A stretch of 64,000 nt of DNA from Mangrovimicrobium sp048323675 (lineage in GTDB: Bacteria; Pseudomonadota; Gammaproteobacteria; Pseudomonadales; Halieaceae). Positions 1 to 8,899 of the stretch are shown piece after piece. The stretch covers positions 310,001 to 374,000 of the forward strand of contig NZ_JBLWFK010000005.1 in the NCBI RefSeq assembly GCF_048323675.1. Direction: 5' to 3'. Positions within the stretch are counted from its first letter, which is position 1, and each line of letters starts with the position of its first letter. The translations under genes and the position numbers were made by a program. The notes under the pieces are model-generated. The model was not told the DNA's origin and searched no databases. It saw only the letters and a list, made by a program, of their open reading frames with translations.

Positions 1-2176
1 GCAGGGTGAGGTAGCCACCGGCTACCGCGATGCGCGACCAGTAACCCAGGTCCCCTGGATGGTACTGACGGCGGGAAAACAGCAAGCCCCAGCTGGCGGC
101 GTTGACCGGCAGCATCCGCGCCCCCGCAAACTTCGACTGCGGCTGGCCGGAGTGCGGATCGGTCACCGCGGGTATCAGCCCGCTGGCGCGGGCCTCGCCG
201 GCGAACTGTCCGCTCCAGTGAATGGGGACGAAACTCTGCCCGGGGGCGATGCCCGGATCCAGCGTGGCAATGCCGATCACCCGGCCCTGCTCGTTTTCCA
301 GTTGCACCAGGTCGCCGTCGGCAAACCCCGCATTGGCTGCATCTTCCGGGTTGACCGCGATACTGAAAAAATCCCGGTGCTGGGACAGGCGCGGAACCCG
401 GCCGGTACGGGTCATGGTGTGCCACTGGTCGCGCAGGCGACCGGTATTCACCAGCAGGCCTTCGGCGACCGGCAACTCTGGTGTCACCGCGACCAGGCGG
501 GCGCGACCGGAGGGGGTGGAAAAACGGCCGTCGGCGAACGGCTCAGGCCGGCCGCCCCCCGCGGGCAGGGGCCAGCGCAGGGGCGCCATGTCGGCGTAGT
601 CGGTGTCGCTGATCCCGGCCAGTGCGCTGATATCGAAGGCGCGCTCGCCCCGGTTCTCGAACCCGGACAGGGCCGCGTGCTCGCGGAAGATATCCGCGGC
701 ATTGCGGTAGGCAAATTCGGCTTCGAAGCCCAGCCGCTGCGCGACCTCGGTGACCATCCACCAGTCCGGCTTCGCCTCGCCGAGGGGCTCGACCAGTTGC
801 CGCTGCCGGGACATGACCCGCTCCGAGTTGGTCACGGTACCTTCCTTTTCGCCCCAGGGCGCGGCCGGCAGCAACAGGTCGGCGAATTCCGCGGTATCGG
901 TTTGCGCCGTGCAGTCGGAGACCACGACAAAATCGCAGCGCTGCAGGGCGCGGCGCACCATGGCGCTGTCCGGCAGGCTGACCGCGGGGTTGGTGGCCAT
1001 GATCCAGAGGAATTTGATCTCGCCGCGCTCTGCCGCCTCGAACAGTTCCACCGCCTTGAGCCCGGGTGCGCCCGCCATGTCGGTCGCGCCCCAGAAGCGC
1101 TGGACCCGGTCCACGTCCTGCGGGGCGAAATCCATGTGCGCGGCAAGCTGGTTGGCGAGCCCACCCACTTCGCGCCCGCCCATGGCGTTGGGTTGTCCGG
1201 TAATCGAGAAAGGCCCGGCACCGGGCTTGCCGATACGGCCGGTGGCAAGGTGACAGTTAATAATCGCGTTGCACTTGTCGGTGCCGGTAGCGGACTGCTT
1301 CACACCCTGGGAAAACATCGTCACGCTGCGTTCGTACTGTGTGAACCAGCGATAGAACTGCTCGATGTCGGCGGGTCGCAGGCCGGTTGCCGCGGCGACC
1401 TCACCTATTCCGATCCTGGCGCAGGCTGCGAGGGCTTCGCTGAAGCCTTCTGTATGCTGTTCAATGTAGGCTTGGTCGAGTGCACCTTTGTCCGCCAGGT
1501 ATTGCAGCAGGCCGCCGAACAGGAATGCGTCGGAGCCGGGCCGCAATTGCAGGTGCAGGTCGGCGCCGTCGCAACTTGCGGTGCGCCGGGGGTCGATGAC
1601 CACAATGCGCTTGTGCCTGCCCGCCTTGCGCGCCGCTTCCACCCGCTGGTACACCACCGGATGGGTCCAGGCGGCGTTGGAGCCGACCATCACCAGCAGC
1701 TCGCATTCCTCAACGTCGTTGTAGCTGCAGGGTACAACGTCCTCGCCAAAGGCCCGTTTGTGCGCGGCGACGGCGGAGGACATGCACAGGCGGGAATTGG
1801 TGTCGACATTGGCGCTGCCGAGAAATCCCTTCATCAGCTTGTTGGCAACGTAGTAATCCTCCGTCAGCAACTGGCCGGAAAGGTAAAACGCCACGGCGCC
1901 CGGCCCGTGGGTATCGCGGGTGTCGCGCAGGCGCTGGGTGAGGGTCGCCAGCGCGCTGTCCCAGTCGAGACGTTGGCCGTTCAGTTCCGGGTACAGGAGG
2001 CGGCCTTCCTCACCGAGGGTTTCCGCCAGCGCGGTGCCCTTGACGCACAGGCGGCCGTAATTGGCCGGGTGCTCTTTGTCCCCGACGACGCGGATCACCT
2101 GGGTCTCGCCAAGCTCGGCGCTGACACCGCAGCCGACGCCGCAGTACGGGCAAGTGGTATTGCAGGTTCGTTGCAT
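1..2176 (-). CDS. nasA: NasA-type assimilatory nitrate reductase, C-terminus outside window
   Basis: Cytoplasmic molybdopterin oxidoreductase reducing nitrate to nitrite. About 725 residues are visible; the family usually has some 850-900, so the C-terminal end lies beyond base 1. An N-terminal [4Fe-4S] site is seen at Cys9, Cys12, Cys16 and Cys44, and the NasA signature SRLCMSSAV places the molybdenum-ligand Cys near residue 131. There is no Tat or Sec signal, as expected for an assimilatory enzyme. The ATG at 2176 gives the MQRTCNTTCPYCGVGC start typical of the family; the ribosome site is weak. It follows the flavoprotein gene by 34 bases and closes the nrtABD operon. The signature is distinctive, so confidence is high. 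Confidence 0.95.
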   Translation of the reverse strand, partial: MQRTCNTTCPYCGVGCGVSAELGETQVIRVVGDKEHPANYGRLCVKGTALAETLGEEGRLLYPELNGQRLDWDSALATLTQRLRDTRDTHGPGAVAFYLSGQLLTEDYYVANKLMKGFLGSANVDTNSRLCMSSAVAAHKRAFGEDVVPCSYNDVEECELLVMVGSNAAWTHPVVYQRVEAARKAGRHKRIVVIDPRRTASCDGADLHLQLRPGSDAFLFGGLLQYLADKGALDQAYIEQHTEGFSEALAACARIGIGEVAAATGLRPADIEQFYRWFTQYERSVTMFSQGVKQSATGTDKCNAIINCHLATGRIGKPGAGPFSITGQPNAMGGREVGGLANQLAAHMDFAPQDVDRVQRFWGATDMAGAPGLKAVELFEAAERGEIKFLWIMATNPAVSLPDSAMVRRALQRCDFVVVSDCTAQTDTAEFADLLLPAAPWGEKEGTVTNSERVMSRQRQLVEPLGEAKPDWWMVTEVAQRLGFEAEFAYRNAADIFREHAALSGFENRGERAFDISALAGISDTDYADMAPLRWPLPAGGGRPEPFADGRFSTPSGRARLVAVTPELPVAEGLLVNTGRLRDQWHTMTRTGRVPRLSQHRDFFSIAVNPEDAANAGFADGDLVQLENEQGRVIGIATLDPGIAPGQSFVPIHWSGQFAGEARASGLIPAVTDPHSGQPQSKFAGARMLPVNAASWGLLFSRRQYHPGDLGYWSRIAVAGGYLTL

Positions 2177-2210
2177 CGGAGGTGTTTCGCTCTTCGTAAC
2201 GCGGCCGGTT

Positions 2211-3443
2211 TCAGGCCGCTGCCGCTGCAGCATGGCTTTCGCCGACCTCGCGGCCGAACGCCAGTGCTGAGCGCAGGTTGCTGATGTCCTGGCCGCTGGC
2301 AATCAGTTCCGCGTACCAGGTGCCGCCGCGCTTGTCGCCGACCAGTACGGCACCGACCAGGCGATCGTCGCGGATGATCAGGCGGCGGTAGATGTCGCCG
2401 CTGCGCAACAGGAGTTGTTCCGCAGCATCGTCCAGTTCGCCGGCGCGAAAAATTTCCACGCCCGATATTTTTAACTGGGTCGGGTAATCCTCGATCCGGA
2501 ATGGTGGATGGGGTTTACCCGACAGCTCCGCCGCAAGTACCGAGGCCTGCAGCCTGATCGGTGCGACCAGCCCGAAGGTGGCGTCGCCGAACTGGGAACA
2601 TTCACCCAGGGCGTAAACGCCGGGGGCCGCACTTTGCAGGCGCTCGTCGACGAGTATACCGCGCTGCGTCGGGATACCCGCCTCCCGGGCGAGGCTGGCG
2701 TTGGGGGTAATGCCGGTGGCAAACAGCAACAGTTCGCAGGGCAGTTCTTCACCGTCATCGAGAGTGATGCCCGCGATCTCCTGGTCTGCTGTTGTCACCA
2801 GGCTGGCCACCTGCCGCCCCAGCCGGAAGTCGATGCCCCGGGACACCAGGTCGCGCTGCAGCTGGCGCCCGCCTTCGCTGTCGAGCTGGCGGTTCATCAG
2901 CGTGGTATTGCGATGCACGACGCAGGTGCTGAAGCCGAGGGCGTTGAGGCCGTGAGCCGCTTCCAGCCCCAGCAGCCCGCCGCCGACCACGACGGCACGG
3001 CCACCGGAGCCGGCGGCCAGATGGCGCAGCTTGCGAGTGTCGGCCACGGTGCGAAAGGCGTGTACACCCTGGATGCCACGGCAATCCACCTGGGGGCGGG
3101 CGACACTGGCGCCGGTGGCGAGGACCAGCCGGTCGTAGCTGTGGCGCTGGCCCGCACTGTCGACGACACACTTGTCCGCGGTATCGACCGACATGATACG
3201 GGTGCCGGTGAGAAAGCGCAGCCAGGGCGGATTGCCTTCGTCACCGCGCACTCCTCCGAGCATATCGAGGTCTTCCTCGGTGTTTTCACCCGCGAGCACA
3301 TTGGATAGCAATACGCGGTTGTAACAGGCTTCGGCCTCGTCACCAATCACGGTAACGGCGTAAGGGTGCCGGGTTTTGCCCAGTTCCTGCAGCAGGTAGG
3401 CACTTGCCATACCCGCGCCGACGATCAGCAGTCGCTCGTGCAT
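2211..3443 (-). CDS. FAD/NAD(P)H-dependent oxidoreductase, electron donor for nitrate reductase
   Basis: A 410-residue pyridine-nucleotide disulfide oxidoreductase fold, like the N-terminal half of NirB and the small flavoprotein subunits (NasB/NasC names vary) that feed electrons from NAD(P)H to NasA. Seen are an FAD Rossmann motif VGAGMAS near residues 8-14, the LATGA motif near 108-112, and a second dinucleotide motif VVVGGGLLGLEAA near 151-163. There is no siroheme or BFD domain, so it is not a nitrite reductase by itself. It lies 7 bases after the ATPase gene and 34 bases before nasA, in one operon. The role as NasA reductase is inferred from family and position. Confidence 0.88.
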   Translation of the reverse strand: MHERLLIVGAGMASAYLLQELGKTRHPYAVTVIGDEAEACYNRVLLSNVLAGENTEEDLDMLGGVRGDEGNPPWLRFLTGTRIMSVDTADKCVVDSAGQRHSYDRLVLATGASVARPQVDCRGIQGVHAFRTVADTRKLRHLAAGSGGRAVVVGGGLLGLEAAHGLNALGFSTCVVHRNTTLMNRQLDSEGGRQLQRDLVSRGIDFRLGRQVASLVTTADQEIAGITLDDGEELPCELLLFATGITPNASLAREAGIPTQRGILVDERLQSAAPGVYALGECSQFGDATFGLVAPIRLQASVLAAELSGKPHPPFRIEDYPTQLKISGVEIFRAGELDDAAEQLLLRSGDIYRRLIIRDDRLVGAVLVGDKRGGTWYAELIASGQDISNLRSALAFGREVGESHAAAAAA

Positions 3444-3450
3444 GGTCCGA

Positions 3451-4323
3451 TCAGGCCGCCTCGGTGTCGGCCTTTTTGCCGGCGCCGGTAACGGGTGCTT
3501 CCCGCAGTGGCTTGGCGTTGAGCTGGGTTGCCGGATTGGTGTGCTTGGCGTAAAGGAATTCGAGCACCTGTTGCCGCAGGTGGACGAAGTCCGGGTCTTC
3601 TGCCAGTTCCAGTCGGTCCCGGGGGCGCGGCAGTTTCACTTCGAGAATCTCGCCAATGGTGGCAGCGGGGCCGTTGGTCATCATCACGATACGGTCGGAG
3701 AGCAGCACGGCTTCGTCCACGTCGTGGGTGATCATGATCACCGTATTGCCGAGGGTCGCCTGGATCTCCATAACCGAGTCCTGCAGCTGCGCCCGGGTCA
3801 GCGCGTCGAGCGCACCGAAGGGCTCGTCCATCAGCAGGACCTTGGGTTGCATGGCGAGGCAGCGGGCGATACCCACCCGCTGTTTCATGCCGCCGGAAAT
3901 CTCGCTGGGCAGTTTGTTCAGGGCGTGGTCCATGTTGACCAGGCGCAGGTTGTGTTCGATCCACTCCCGCCGCTCGGCGCGGGTCTTGGTCTTGCGGAAC
4001 ACCTGGTTGACCGCGAGTTCCACGTTTTCGTAAACGGTGAGCCAGGGCATCAGCGAGTGGTTCTGGAACACCACCGCCCGGTCCGGACCGGGTTCGGTGA
4101 CTTCCCTCCCCTCCAGGGCGACGCCGCCCTCGGTGGCGCGCAGCAGTCCGGCGACGATGTTCAATACGGTGGACTTGCCACAGCCGGAGTGGCCGATCAG
4201 GGACACGAATTCACCCTTGGCCATCTTCAGGTTGACGTTCTGCAGGGCGCGGAATTTTTTTCCGTTGGTATCGAACTCGATACCGACGCCGGTGATGTCG
4301 AGATATTTCTCTGTGCTAATCAT
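3451..4323 (-). CDS. nrtD: Nitrate ABC transporter, ATP-binding subunit
   Basis: A 290-residue ABC ATPase that energises nitrate (or nitrite) import at the inner membrane. Walker A GHSGCGKS lies near residues 44-51, the signature SGGMKQRVGIAR near 143-154, and Walker B VLLMDEP near 162-168, followed by a switch His in MITHDVDEA. It is a single ATPase domain with no fused solute-binding domain, so it resembles NrtD/NasD rather than NrtC. It sits between the permease gene and the flavoprotein gene with very short spacers. Substrate is assigned from the operon and from the NrtA homologue upstream. Confidence 0.92.
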   Translation of the reverse strand: MISTEKYLDITGVGIEFDTNGKKFRALQNVNLKMAKGEFVSLIGHSGCGKSTVLNIVAGLLRATEGGVALEGREVTEPGPDRAVVFQNHSLMPWLTVYENVELAVNQVFRKTKTRAERREWIEHNLRLVNMDHALNKLPSEISGGMKQRVGIARCLAMQPKVLLMDEPFGALDALTRAQLQDSVMEIQATLGNTVIMITHDVDEAVLLSDRIVMMTNGPAATIGEILEVKLPRPRDRLELAEDPDFVHLRQQVLEFLYAKHTNPATQLNAKPLREAPVTGAGKKADTEAA

Positions 4324-4340
4324 TCTGAAGCTCCTCGCTA

Positions 4341-5333
4341 CTAGCGCAGTACTGCGCTCTTGTCCCAGGTCACCCGCTTCTGCAGGGTCAGCATCATCTT
4401 GTCGAGCATGAAGCCGATCAGGCCGATCACCAGCACCGCCACCATGATGCGGCCCAGTGAGTCGGAACTGCCGTTCTGGAATTCATCCCAGACGAACTTG
4501 CCGAGGCCGGGGTTCTGCGCCAGCATCTCCGCCGCGATCAGGACCATCCAGCCGGTGGCCAGCGACAGGCGCAGGCCGGTGAATATCATCGGGATCGCCG
4601 CGGGAATGACGATCTTGCGGATATGCGTGCGCCAGGGCAGGGCCATGACCCGGCTGACGTTGACCAGGTCGCGGTCGATGCTGGCGACGCCCACGGTGGT
4701 GTTGATCAGCGTCGGCCAGAGGCAGCACAGGGCCACGGTGATCGCCGAATTGAGAAAGGATTTTTCCAGCAGCGGATCGTCGGCGGTGTAGGTGGCACTT
4801 ACCACCATGGTGACCAGCGGCAGCCAGGCCAGCGGCGACACCGGTTTGAAAATCTGGATGATCGGGTTCATCGCCTTGTACATGCCGGCGCTGAGACCGC
4901 AGACGATACCCAGGGGAATAGCGACCAGGTTGGCGATCAGGAAGCCCACGGCGACGGTCAACAGGCTGGTACCGATCTGGTCGACGAAGGTCGGTTTGCC
5001 GGTGTAATCCCGCCACTTCACGGCGGCGTCGGGGTCTTTCTCGAGTTTTTTCGCGTTGCGCTCTTCCTGGCGCTGGTAAAACTCGTCCTCCTTCTGGCGT
5101 TCGCGCGAATGTTCCCCGGCGAGGTTCTGTACCTGCTCCCAGACCTGTGCCGGCCCCGGGAACTGGCCGAGGGAGGTTTCGATCCGGTCTGCTGAAAACT
5201 GCCACAGCAGCAGGAAACACACGATACCGATCGCGGGCAGCAGCATGCCTTCCAGGAAGGGCTTGGAGGTGACGCCGGCGACCATCTGCCGGAATCGGTC
5301 GTCGGGTCGCAGTGCTATTACATTGTCGGTCAT
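4341..5333 (-). CDS. nrtB: Nitrate ABC transporter, permease subunit
   Basis: A 330-residue inner membrane permease of the NrtB/NasE type. It has one hydrophobic segment near residues 28-46, then a charged insert rich in Glu, Lys and Arg near 80-115, then the usual block of transmembrane helices. The EAA-type cytoplasmic loop near EMLAQNPGLGKFVWDEF contacts the ATPase. The charged insert of about 40 residues before the core is longer than in many NrtB proteins. The gene is 17 bases upstream of the ATPase gene and 60 bases downstream of nrtA, with a hairpin in that spacer. Assignment rests on family resemblance and operon order. Confidence 0.92.
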   Translation of the reverse strand: MTDNVIALRPDDRFRQMVAGVTSKPFLEGMLLPAIGIVCFLLLWQFSADRIETSLGQFPGPAQVWEQVQNLAGEHSRERQKEDEFYQRQEERNAKKLEKDPDAAVKWRDYTGKPTFVDQIGTSLLTVAVGFLIANLVAIPLGIVCGLSAGMYKAMNPIIQIFKPVSPLAWLPLVTMVVSATYTADDPLLEKSFLNSAITVALCCLWPTLINTTVGVASIDRDLVNVSRVMALPWRTHIRKIVIPAAIPMIFTGLRLSLATGWMVLIAAEMLAQNPGLGKFVWDEFQNGSSDSLGRIMVAVLVIGLIGFMLDKMMLTLQKRVTWDKSAVLR

Positions 5334-5360
5334 GGTGTTGTCCTGCGTTGCGTCGTTGGC

Positions 5361-5381
5361 GCCGCTCCGCGACGGAGCGGC
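5361..5381 (-). terminator. Intercistronic hairpin between nrtA and nrtB
   Basis: A perfect 9-base-pair stem (GCCGCTCCG with CGGAGCGGC) around a 3-base loop lies in the 60-base spacer. No U-run follows, so it is probably an RNA-stabilising or partial-attenuation hairpin that keeps the binding-protein message more abundant than the membrane part. Such hairpins are common after ABC solute-binding genes. Confidence 0.6.
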
Positions 5382-5393
5382 GCGATTTGCGGT

Positions 5394-6782
5394 TTAAAGG
5401 GTCTCGTCGCCTTTCAGGCCGATCGGGAACTGCTCCAGATAGGCGTTGGGCTGGGTGCCGTCGAAGACCTTGCCGTCGATGAACTCGGCTTGCGGTTCGC
5501 GGTAGCCGTCCTCGGTGGCGAAGTCGGGGAAGTCCTCGGCGGTCATTTCGCCCTCCTCGATCAGTTCTTTCGCCGCCAGCGCATAGATGTCGGGGCGGTA
5601 AACGCTTTTCGCCACTTCCGCGTACCAGTCATCGGACTTGGCTTCGCCGATCTGGCCCCAGCGACGCATTTGCGAGAGGTACCACACGGCGTCCGAGTAG
5701 TAGGGGTAGGTGGCGTAGTAGCGGAAGAACACGTTGAAGTCCGGTACGGAGCGCTTGTCGCCTTTCTCGTACTCGAAGGTGCCGGTCATGGAGTTGGCGA
5801 TCACCTCGTAGTCGGCGCCCACGTATTCCGGGCGGGAGAGGATTTTCACCGCTTCCGGCCGATTGGCGTTGTCGTTCTCATCCAGCCATTTCGCGGCGCG
5901 CAGCAGTGCCTTGACCACACGGACTGTGGTGTTCGGGTATTTGTCGGTGAATTCCTTGGTCATGCCGAAGACTTTTTCCGGGTTGTTTTTCCAGATTTCA
6001 TAGTCGGTAATGACCGGAACGCCGATACCCTTGAATACCGCCTGCTGGTTCCAGGGCTCGCCGACGCAGTAGCCGTAGATGGTGCCGGCTTCCAGGGTCG
6101 CCGGCATCTGTGGCGGCGGGGTGACGGAGAGCAGGGCGTCGGCGTTGATCTGGCCGGAGATGTCGCCCTTGGCCGGCGCGTAGTAACCGGGGTGGATGCC
6201 GCCGGCGGCGAGCCAGTAGCGCAGTTCATAGTTGTGGGTGGAGACCGGGAAAACCATGCCCATGTTGAAGGGCTTGCCTTCGGCCTTGTACTTTTCCACC
6301 ACGGGTTTCAGGTAGTCGGCCTTGATCGGGTGGACCGGCTTGCCGTTTTCCATCGGCACGTTTTTCTTCATCTCTTCCCAGATGGCGTTGGAGACGGTAA
6401 TGCCGTTGCCGTTCAGGTCCATGGAGAAGGGGGTGACGATGTGCGCCTTGGTGCCGAAGCCGATGGTCGCGGCGAGCGGCTGGCCGGCGAGCATGTGGGC
6501 GCCGTCGAGTTGGCCGTCGATGACACCGTCGAGCAGGACTTTCCAGTTGGCCTGGGCTTCCAGGGTGACGTAGAGGCCTTCGTCCTCGAAGTAGTGATTT
6601 TCGTAGGCGACCGCCAGCGGTGCCATGTCGGTGAGCTTGATAAAGCCGAACTTCAGTTCGTCTTTTTCCGGCTCGCCGATTTCGGCTGTCGCGGCGAGCG
6701 GGAGACTGGCTGCCAGCAGTGAGCCGAGGGCGACGACGCCCAGGCGCCGGCGGGTGAGGGACAAAATACCTTTGCGAATCAT
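5394..6782 (-). CDS. nrtA: Nitrate ABC transporter, periplasmic substrate-binding protein
   Basis: A 462-residue nitrate/nitrite-binding protein of the NrtA/CmpA family that delivers nitrate to NrtB. The ATG at 6782 is chosen because AAGGGG lies 8-13 bases upstream; a TTG at 6815 in the same frame is less likely. The N-terminus has a basic region with LTRRRLGVVAL and a hydrophobic stretch ending LPLAATA, which looks like a twin-arginine export signal with cleavage near residue 33. The mature part begins with the family motif LKFGFIKLTDMAPLAVAYE. It is the first gene of the nrtABD-flavoprotein-nasA operon, behind a sigma-54-like promoter and an attenuator-like leader. Confidence 0.93.
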   Translation of the reverse strand: MIRKGILSLTRRRLGVVALGSLLAASLPLAATAEIGEPEKDELKFGFIKLTDMAPLAVAYENHYFEDEGLYVTLEAQANWKVLLDGVIDGQLDGAHMLAGQPLAATIGFGTKAHIVTPFSMDLNGNGITVSNAIWEEMKKNVPMENGKPVHPIKADYLKPVVEKYKAEGKPFNMGMVFPVSTHNYELRYWLAAGGIHPGYYAPAKGDISGQINADALLSVTPPPQMPATLEAGTIYGYCVGEPWNQQAVFKGIGVPVITDYEIWKNNPEKVFGMTKEFTDKYPNTTVRVVKALLRAAKWLDENDNANRPEAVKILSRPEYVGADYEVIANSMTGTFEYEKGDKRSVPDFNVFFRYYATYPYYSDAVWYLSQMRRWGQIGEAKSDDWYAEVAKSVYRPDIYALAAKELIEEGEMTAEDFPDFATEDGYREPQAEFIDGKVFDGTQPNAYLEQFPIGLKGDETL

Positions 6783-6819
6783 TGGAAACCCCTTGAGTTC
6801 TGTGTGTGAGTTCAACGAA

Positions 6820-6870
6820 CGCTCCCCTCTGTTACTGGCCAGGGCCAGGTGAGGGAGAGCGGCGTTGCTC
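6820..6870 (-). promoter_or_regulatory. nrtA leader: ANTAR-type hexaloop stem overlapping a terminator-like stem
   Basis: In the RNA sense, a stem GAGC/GCTC closes a six-base loop AACGCC (6857-6870). Its 3' arm is also part of a longer stem whose arms lie at 6851-6861 and 6820-6829, with a small inner hairpin, followed by a weak U-rich stretch TTCGTT. The two structures cannot form together. This is the arrangement expected for ANTAR antitermination, where NasT stabilises the hexaloop stem and blocks the terminator. A further alternative pairing links 6874-6880 with 6823-6829. Termination itself is inferred, since the U-run is poor. Confidence 0.6.
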
Positions 6871-6915
6871 GAAAGGGGAGGTTCGCGATGTTGTCTGGTA
6901 TACCGGCAAGTGTGC

Positions 6916-6932
6916 TACAAGAGTCGCGCCAA
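6916..6932 (-). promoter_or_regulatory. Sigma-54-like promoter of the nrtA operon
   Basis: Minus-strand TTGGCGCGACTCTTGTA keeps the -24 GG and the exact ten-base gap to the -12 site, but the -12 dinucleotide is GT instead of GC. It lies about 135 bases upstream of nrtA, with transcription expected to start near 6904. Three better matches precede other genes of the locus, which supports the call. Confidence 0.55.
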
Positions 6933-7048
6933 CTCTTTAAATAGCGATTAAATACAGTAAGTTAGGTATTTCAGGTGGGTTGGGAAGCGGGCCGGAGGGG
7001 CAGCTGCCGCACCATGATAGGCCGCGGCGCTGGTTCGGGTGATTCGTT

Positions 7049-8230
7049 TCAGGGCGTGAGCATGAGGTCCGGGCCGAGTTCGATACCCGGCTCGATTTCC
7101 CAGGCTTCGGCGTGGCGGTTGAGGGGCTTGTAGTCCTGGTTGGGCGAGGCGATGTCGAGATGGCGAGCCGCTTCCCGGTACAGGTCGGTGCGCATGGTGC
7201 GCTGGACCAGGGATTTGATCTCGTCGTCGCTGAAATGCTTGCCCAGGGATTCGCCGATGTGCTGCGCCATGTGAATGCCGTCGGAGCGCCAGGGGAAGCC
7301 GGCCTGGAAGCGCCCGAAGACGTGGAAGTGTGGCATGTCCTGTGGCGTCCCGCCCTTGCTGAAGGCGAACTGGCCGGTAATCGAGGGGCGCAATACTTCC
7401 TCGGGCAGGTCGAGGTAGGCCGGGTCGGCGAGCACGGAAACGGTCTGTTCGCGATTGAAGGGGTGGGAGAGCCAGGTACAGGCCTCCATCAGCGCGAGGC
7501 GCAGGCGGAGGTGGCTCGCCGGGTGGTTCTGGTGCCAGCTCTCGGTGACGCCGAGCACTTTTTCCACGCTGTTGTTCCAGATTTCGTAGCCGGTGGCCTG
7601 CACCACGCCTATGCCGTACTGCACCGCCATGGTGTTCCAGGGTTCGCCGACACAAAAGCCATCTATGATGCCGCGGGCGAGGCTGTCCACCATCTGTTGT
7701 GGCGGCAGGATGATAATGCGTACATCGCGGTCCGGGTCGATGCCGCCGGCGCGCAGCCACTGGCGCAACTGCAGGGTATGGCAGGAGAAGGTGTGGGCCG
7801 AGGCCAGGGTGATCTGGTTGCCGGTCTGGCGCAGGTACTGGGCGAGTGCGGCAGCCGTCGCCCTGGCGCCGTTCAGCGGATTGCCGCCGAGTTCTGCCAG
7901 CGGTCCGGCCAGGGCCTGGCTGACGGTGATGGCGTTGCCGTTGAGGCTGAGCGAAAGGCCGGTGATGACGTCGGCGCGAATACCGCCGACCCCCAGGGTC
8001 GTGGCGATGGGCAGGGGCGCGAGCATCTGTGCCGCATCGAGTACCCCGGCGACCAGCTTGTCGCGCAGGTTGGCCCAGGAGACTTCCTCGTGCAGCTGGA
8101 TATCCAGCCCGTACTTCTCGTAGTAGCCCAGCTCCTGCGCCATGATCAGGGGAGCACTGTCGGTGAGCCGCAGGAAGCCCAGTTCGAGCTCGCGCTTTTC
8201 AGCTGGCGGCAGACGTTTCACGTCGCTCAT
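7049..8230 (-). CDS. nasS: NasS, cytoplasmic nitrate/nitrite sensor
   Basis: A 393-residue homologue of the NrtA binding protein, beginning with the same family motif (LELGFLRLTDSAPLIMAQE), but without any signal peptide. That absence, and its 3-base overlap with nasT, identify it as NasS rather than a transporter subunit. In known systems NasS binds the ANTAR protein NasT when nitrate is absent and releases it when nitrate or nitrite binds. The ATG at 8230 overlaps the nasT stop codon, suggesting translational coupling and a fixed ratio. A gap of 266 bases with regulatory elements separates it from nrtA. Confidence 0.92.
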   Translation of the reverse strand: MSDVKRLPPAEKRELELGFLRLTDSAPLIMAQELGYYEKYGLDIQLHEEVSWANLRDKLVAGVLDAAQMLAPLPIATTLGVGGIRADVITGLSLSLNGNAITVSQALAGPLAELGGNPLNGARATAAALAQYLRQTGNQITLASAHTFSCHTLQLRQWLRAGGIDPDRDVRIIILPPQQMVDSLARGIIDGFCVGEPWNTMAVQYGIGVVQATGYEIWNNSVEKVLGVTESWHQNHPASHLRLRLALMEACTWLSHPFNREQTVSVLADPAYLDLPEEVLRPSITGQFAFSKGGTPQDMPHFHVFGRFQAGFPWRSDGIHMAQHIGESLGKHFSDDEIKSLVQRTMRTDLYREAARHLDIASPNQDYKPLNRHAEAWEIEPGIELGPDLMLTP

Positions 8231-8847
8231 CAGTGTTTTCCTTTTAATTTGTTGCGCTCGAGGATGGAGATCACCTCGCGGGCGGTTTCGCCCAGGGTGC
8301 GGTTCTTGTCCATCGCCAGTTTGCGCAGGGTGGCGAAGGCTTCTTCCTCCTCCACCTTGTGTATCGACATCAACAGGCCCTTGGCCTTTTCCACCAGCTT
8401 GCGCTCGTCGAGCTGGCGGCGGGTTTCATCCAGCTGCTCGCGCAGGCTGTTGAACGCGGAGAATTGCGCCACGGCGATATCGATGGCGGCGCGCACCCGC
8501 GCAGGGTTGATGTCTTCGGCCTGGTAGGCGGTAACGCCGGCGCGAATGGCATCACTGATAAAACTCTGGTCGCCGGCCTCGGAAAACATCACCACGGGTC
8601 GCGGGTTGTGGGAGGAGGCGATGGTCAGGCTCTCCAGTACGTCGCGATCCGGAGAGTCGAGGGCGATGATGACCACATCGGGTTCCTGCTGCGCCATCTG
8701 GTAGAGCAGGCCGGAGGCTGTGGGAATCACCGAGAGCACCTCAAAGCCGACGTCCCGGAGTTTGTTCTCTACCGCGCTGGCGCGACTGCGATCGTCATCG
8801 ACGAGGATGACGCGTAAAACTTTGCTACTGCTGGGCGTATTTGGCAC
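8230..8847 (-). CDS. nasT: NasT, ANTAR-domain transcription antiterminator
   Basis: A 205-residue response-regulator-like protein. Residues about 10-125 form a receiver-type domain (RVILVDDDRSRAS at its start), then comes a coiled linker and an RNA-binding ANTAR domain from about 135 (ERKLVEKAKGLLMS, then a three-helix pattern ending near ISILERN). It should bind paired stem-loops in nitrate-gene leader RNAs and prevent termination. The start is a GTG at 8847 with no strong ribosome site; no in-frame alternative keeps the receiver strand. A 9-bp hairpin separates it from the porin gene upstream, so read-through from the porin promoter is likely. Confidence 0.93.
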   Translation of the reverse strand: MPNTPSSSKVLRVILVDDDRSRASAVENKLRDVGFEVLSVIPTASGLLYQMAQQEPDVVIIALDSPDRDVLESLTIASSHNPRPVVMFSEAGDQSFISDAIRAGVTAYQAEDINPARVRAAIDIAVAQFSAFNSLREQLDETRRQLDERKLVEKAKGLLMSIHKVEEEEAFATLRKLAMDKNRTLGETAREVISILERNKLKGKH

Positions 8848-8858
8848 GGTACGGTCTC

Positions 8859-8883
8859 GCCGGCGGGTTTTTGGCCCGCCGGC
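8859..8883 (-). terminator. Hairpin between the porin gene and nasT
   Basis: A perfect 9-base-pair GC stem (GCCGGCGGG/CCCGCCGGC) with a 7-base A-rich loop in the minus-strand RNA. No U-run follows, so it is more likely a message-stabilising or partial-termination hairpin that lowers nasTS expression relative to the abundant porin. Confidence 0.55.
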
Positions 8884-8899
8884 GTTTCAGGGTCCAGGA

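Noticed and set aside
59..2284. A 741-codon open frame on the plus strand
   Set aside because: Antisense to nasA, which has all expected cysteine motifs on the minus strand.
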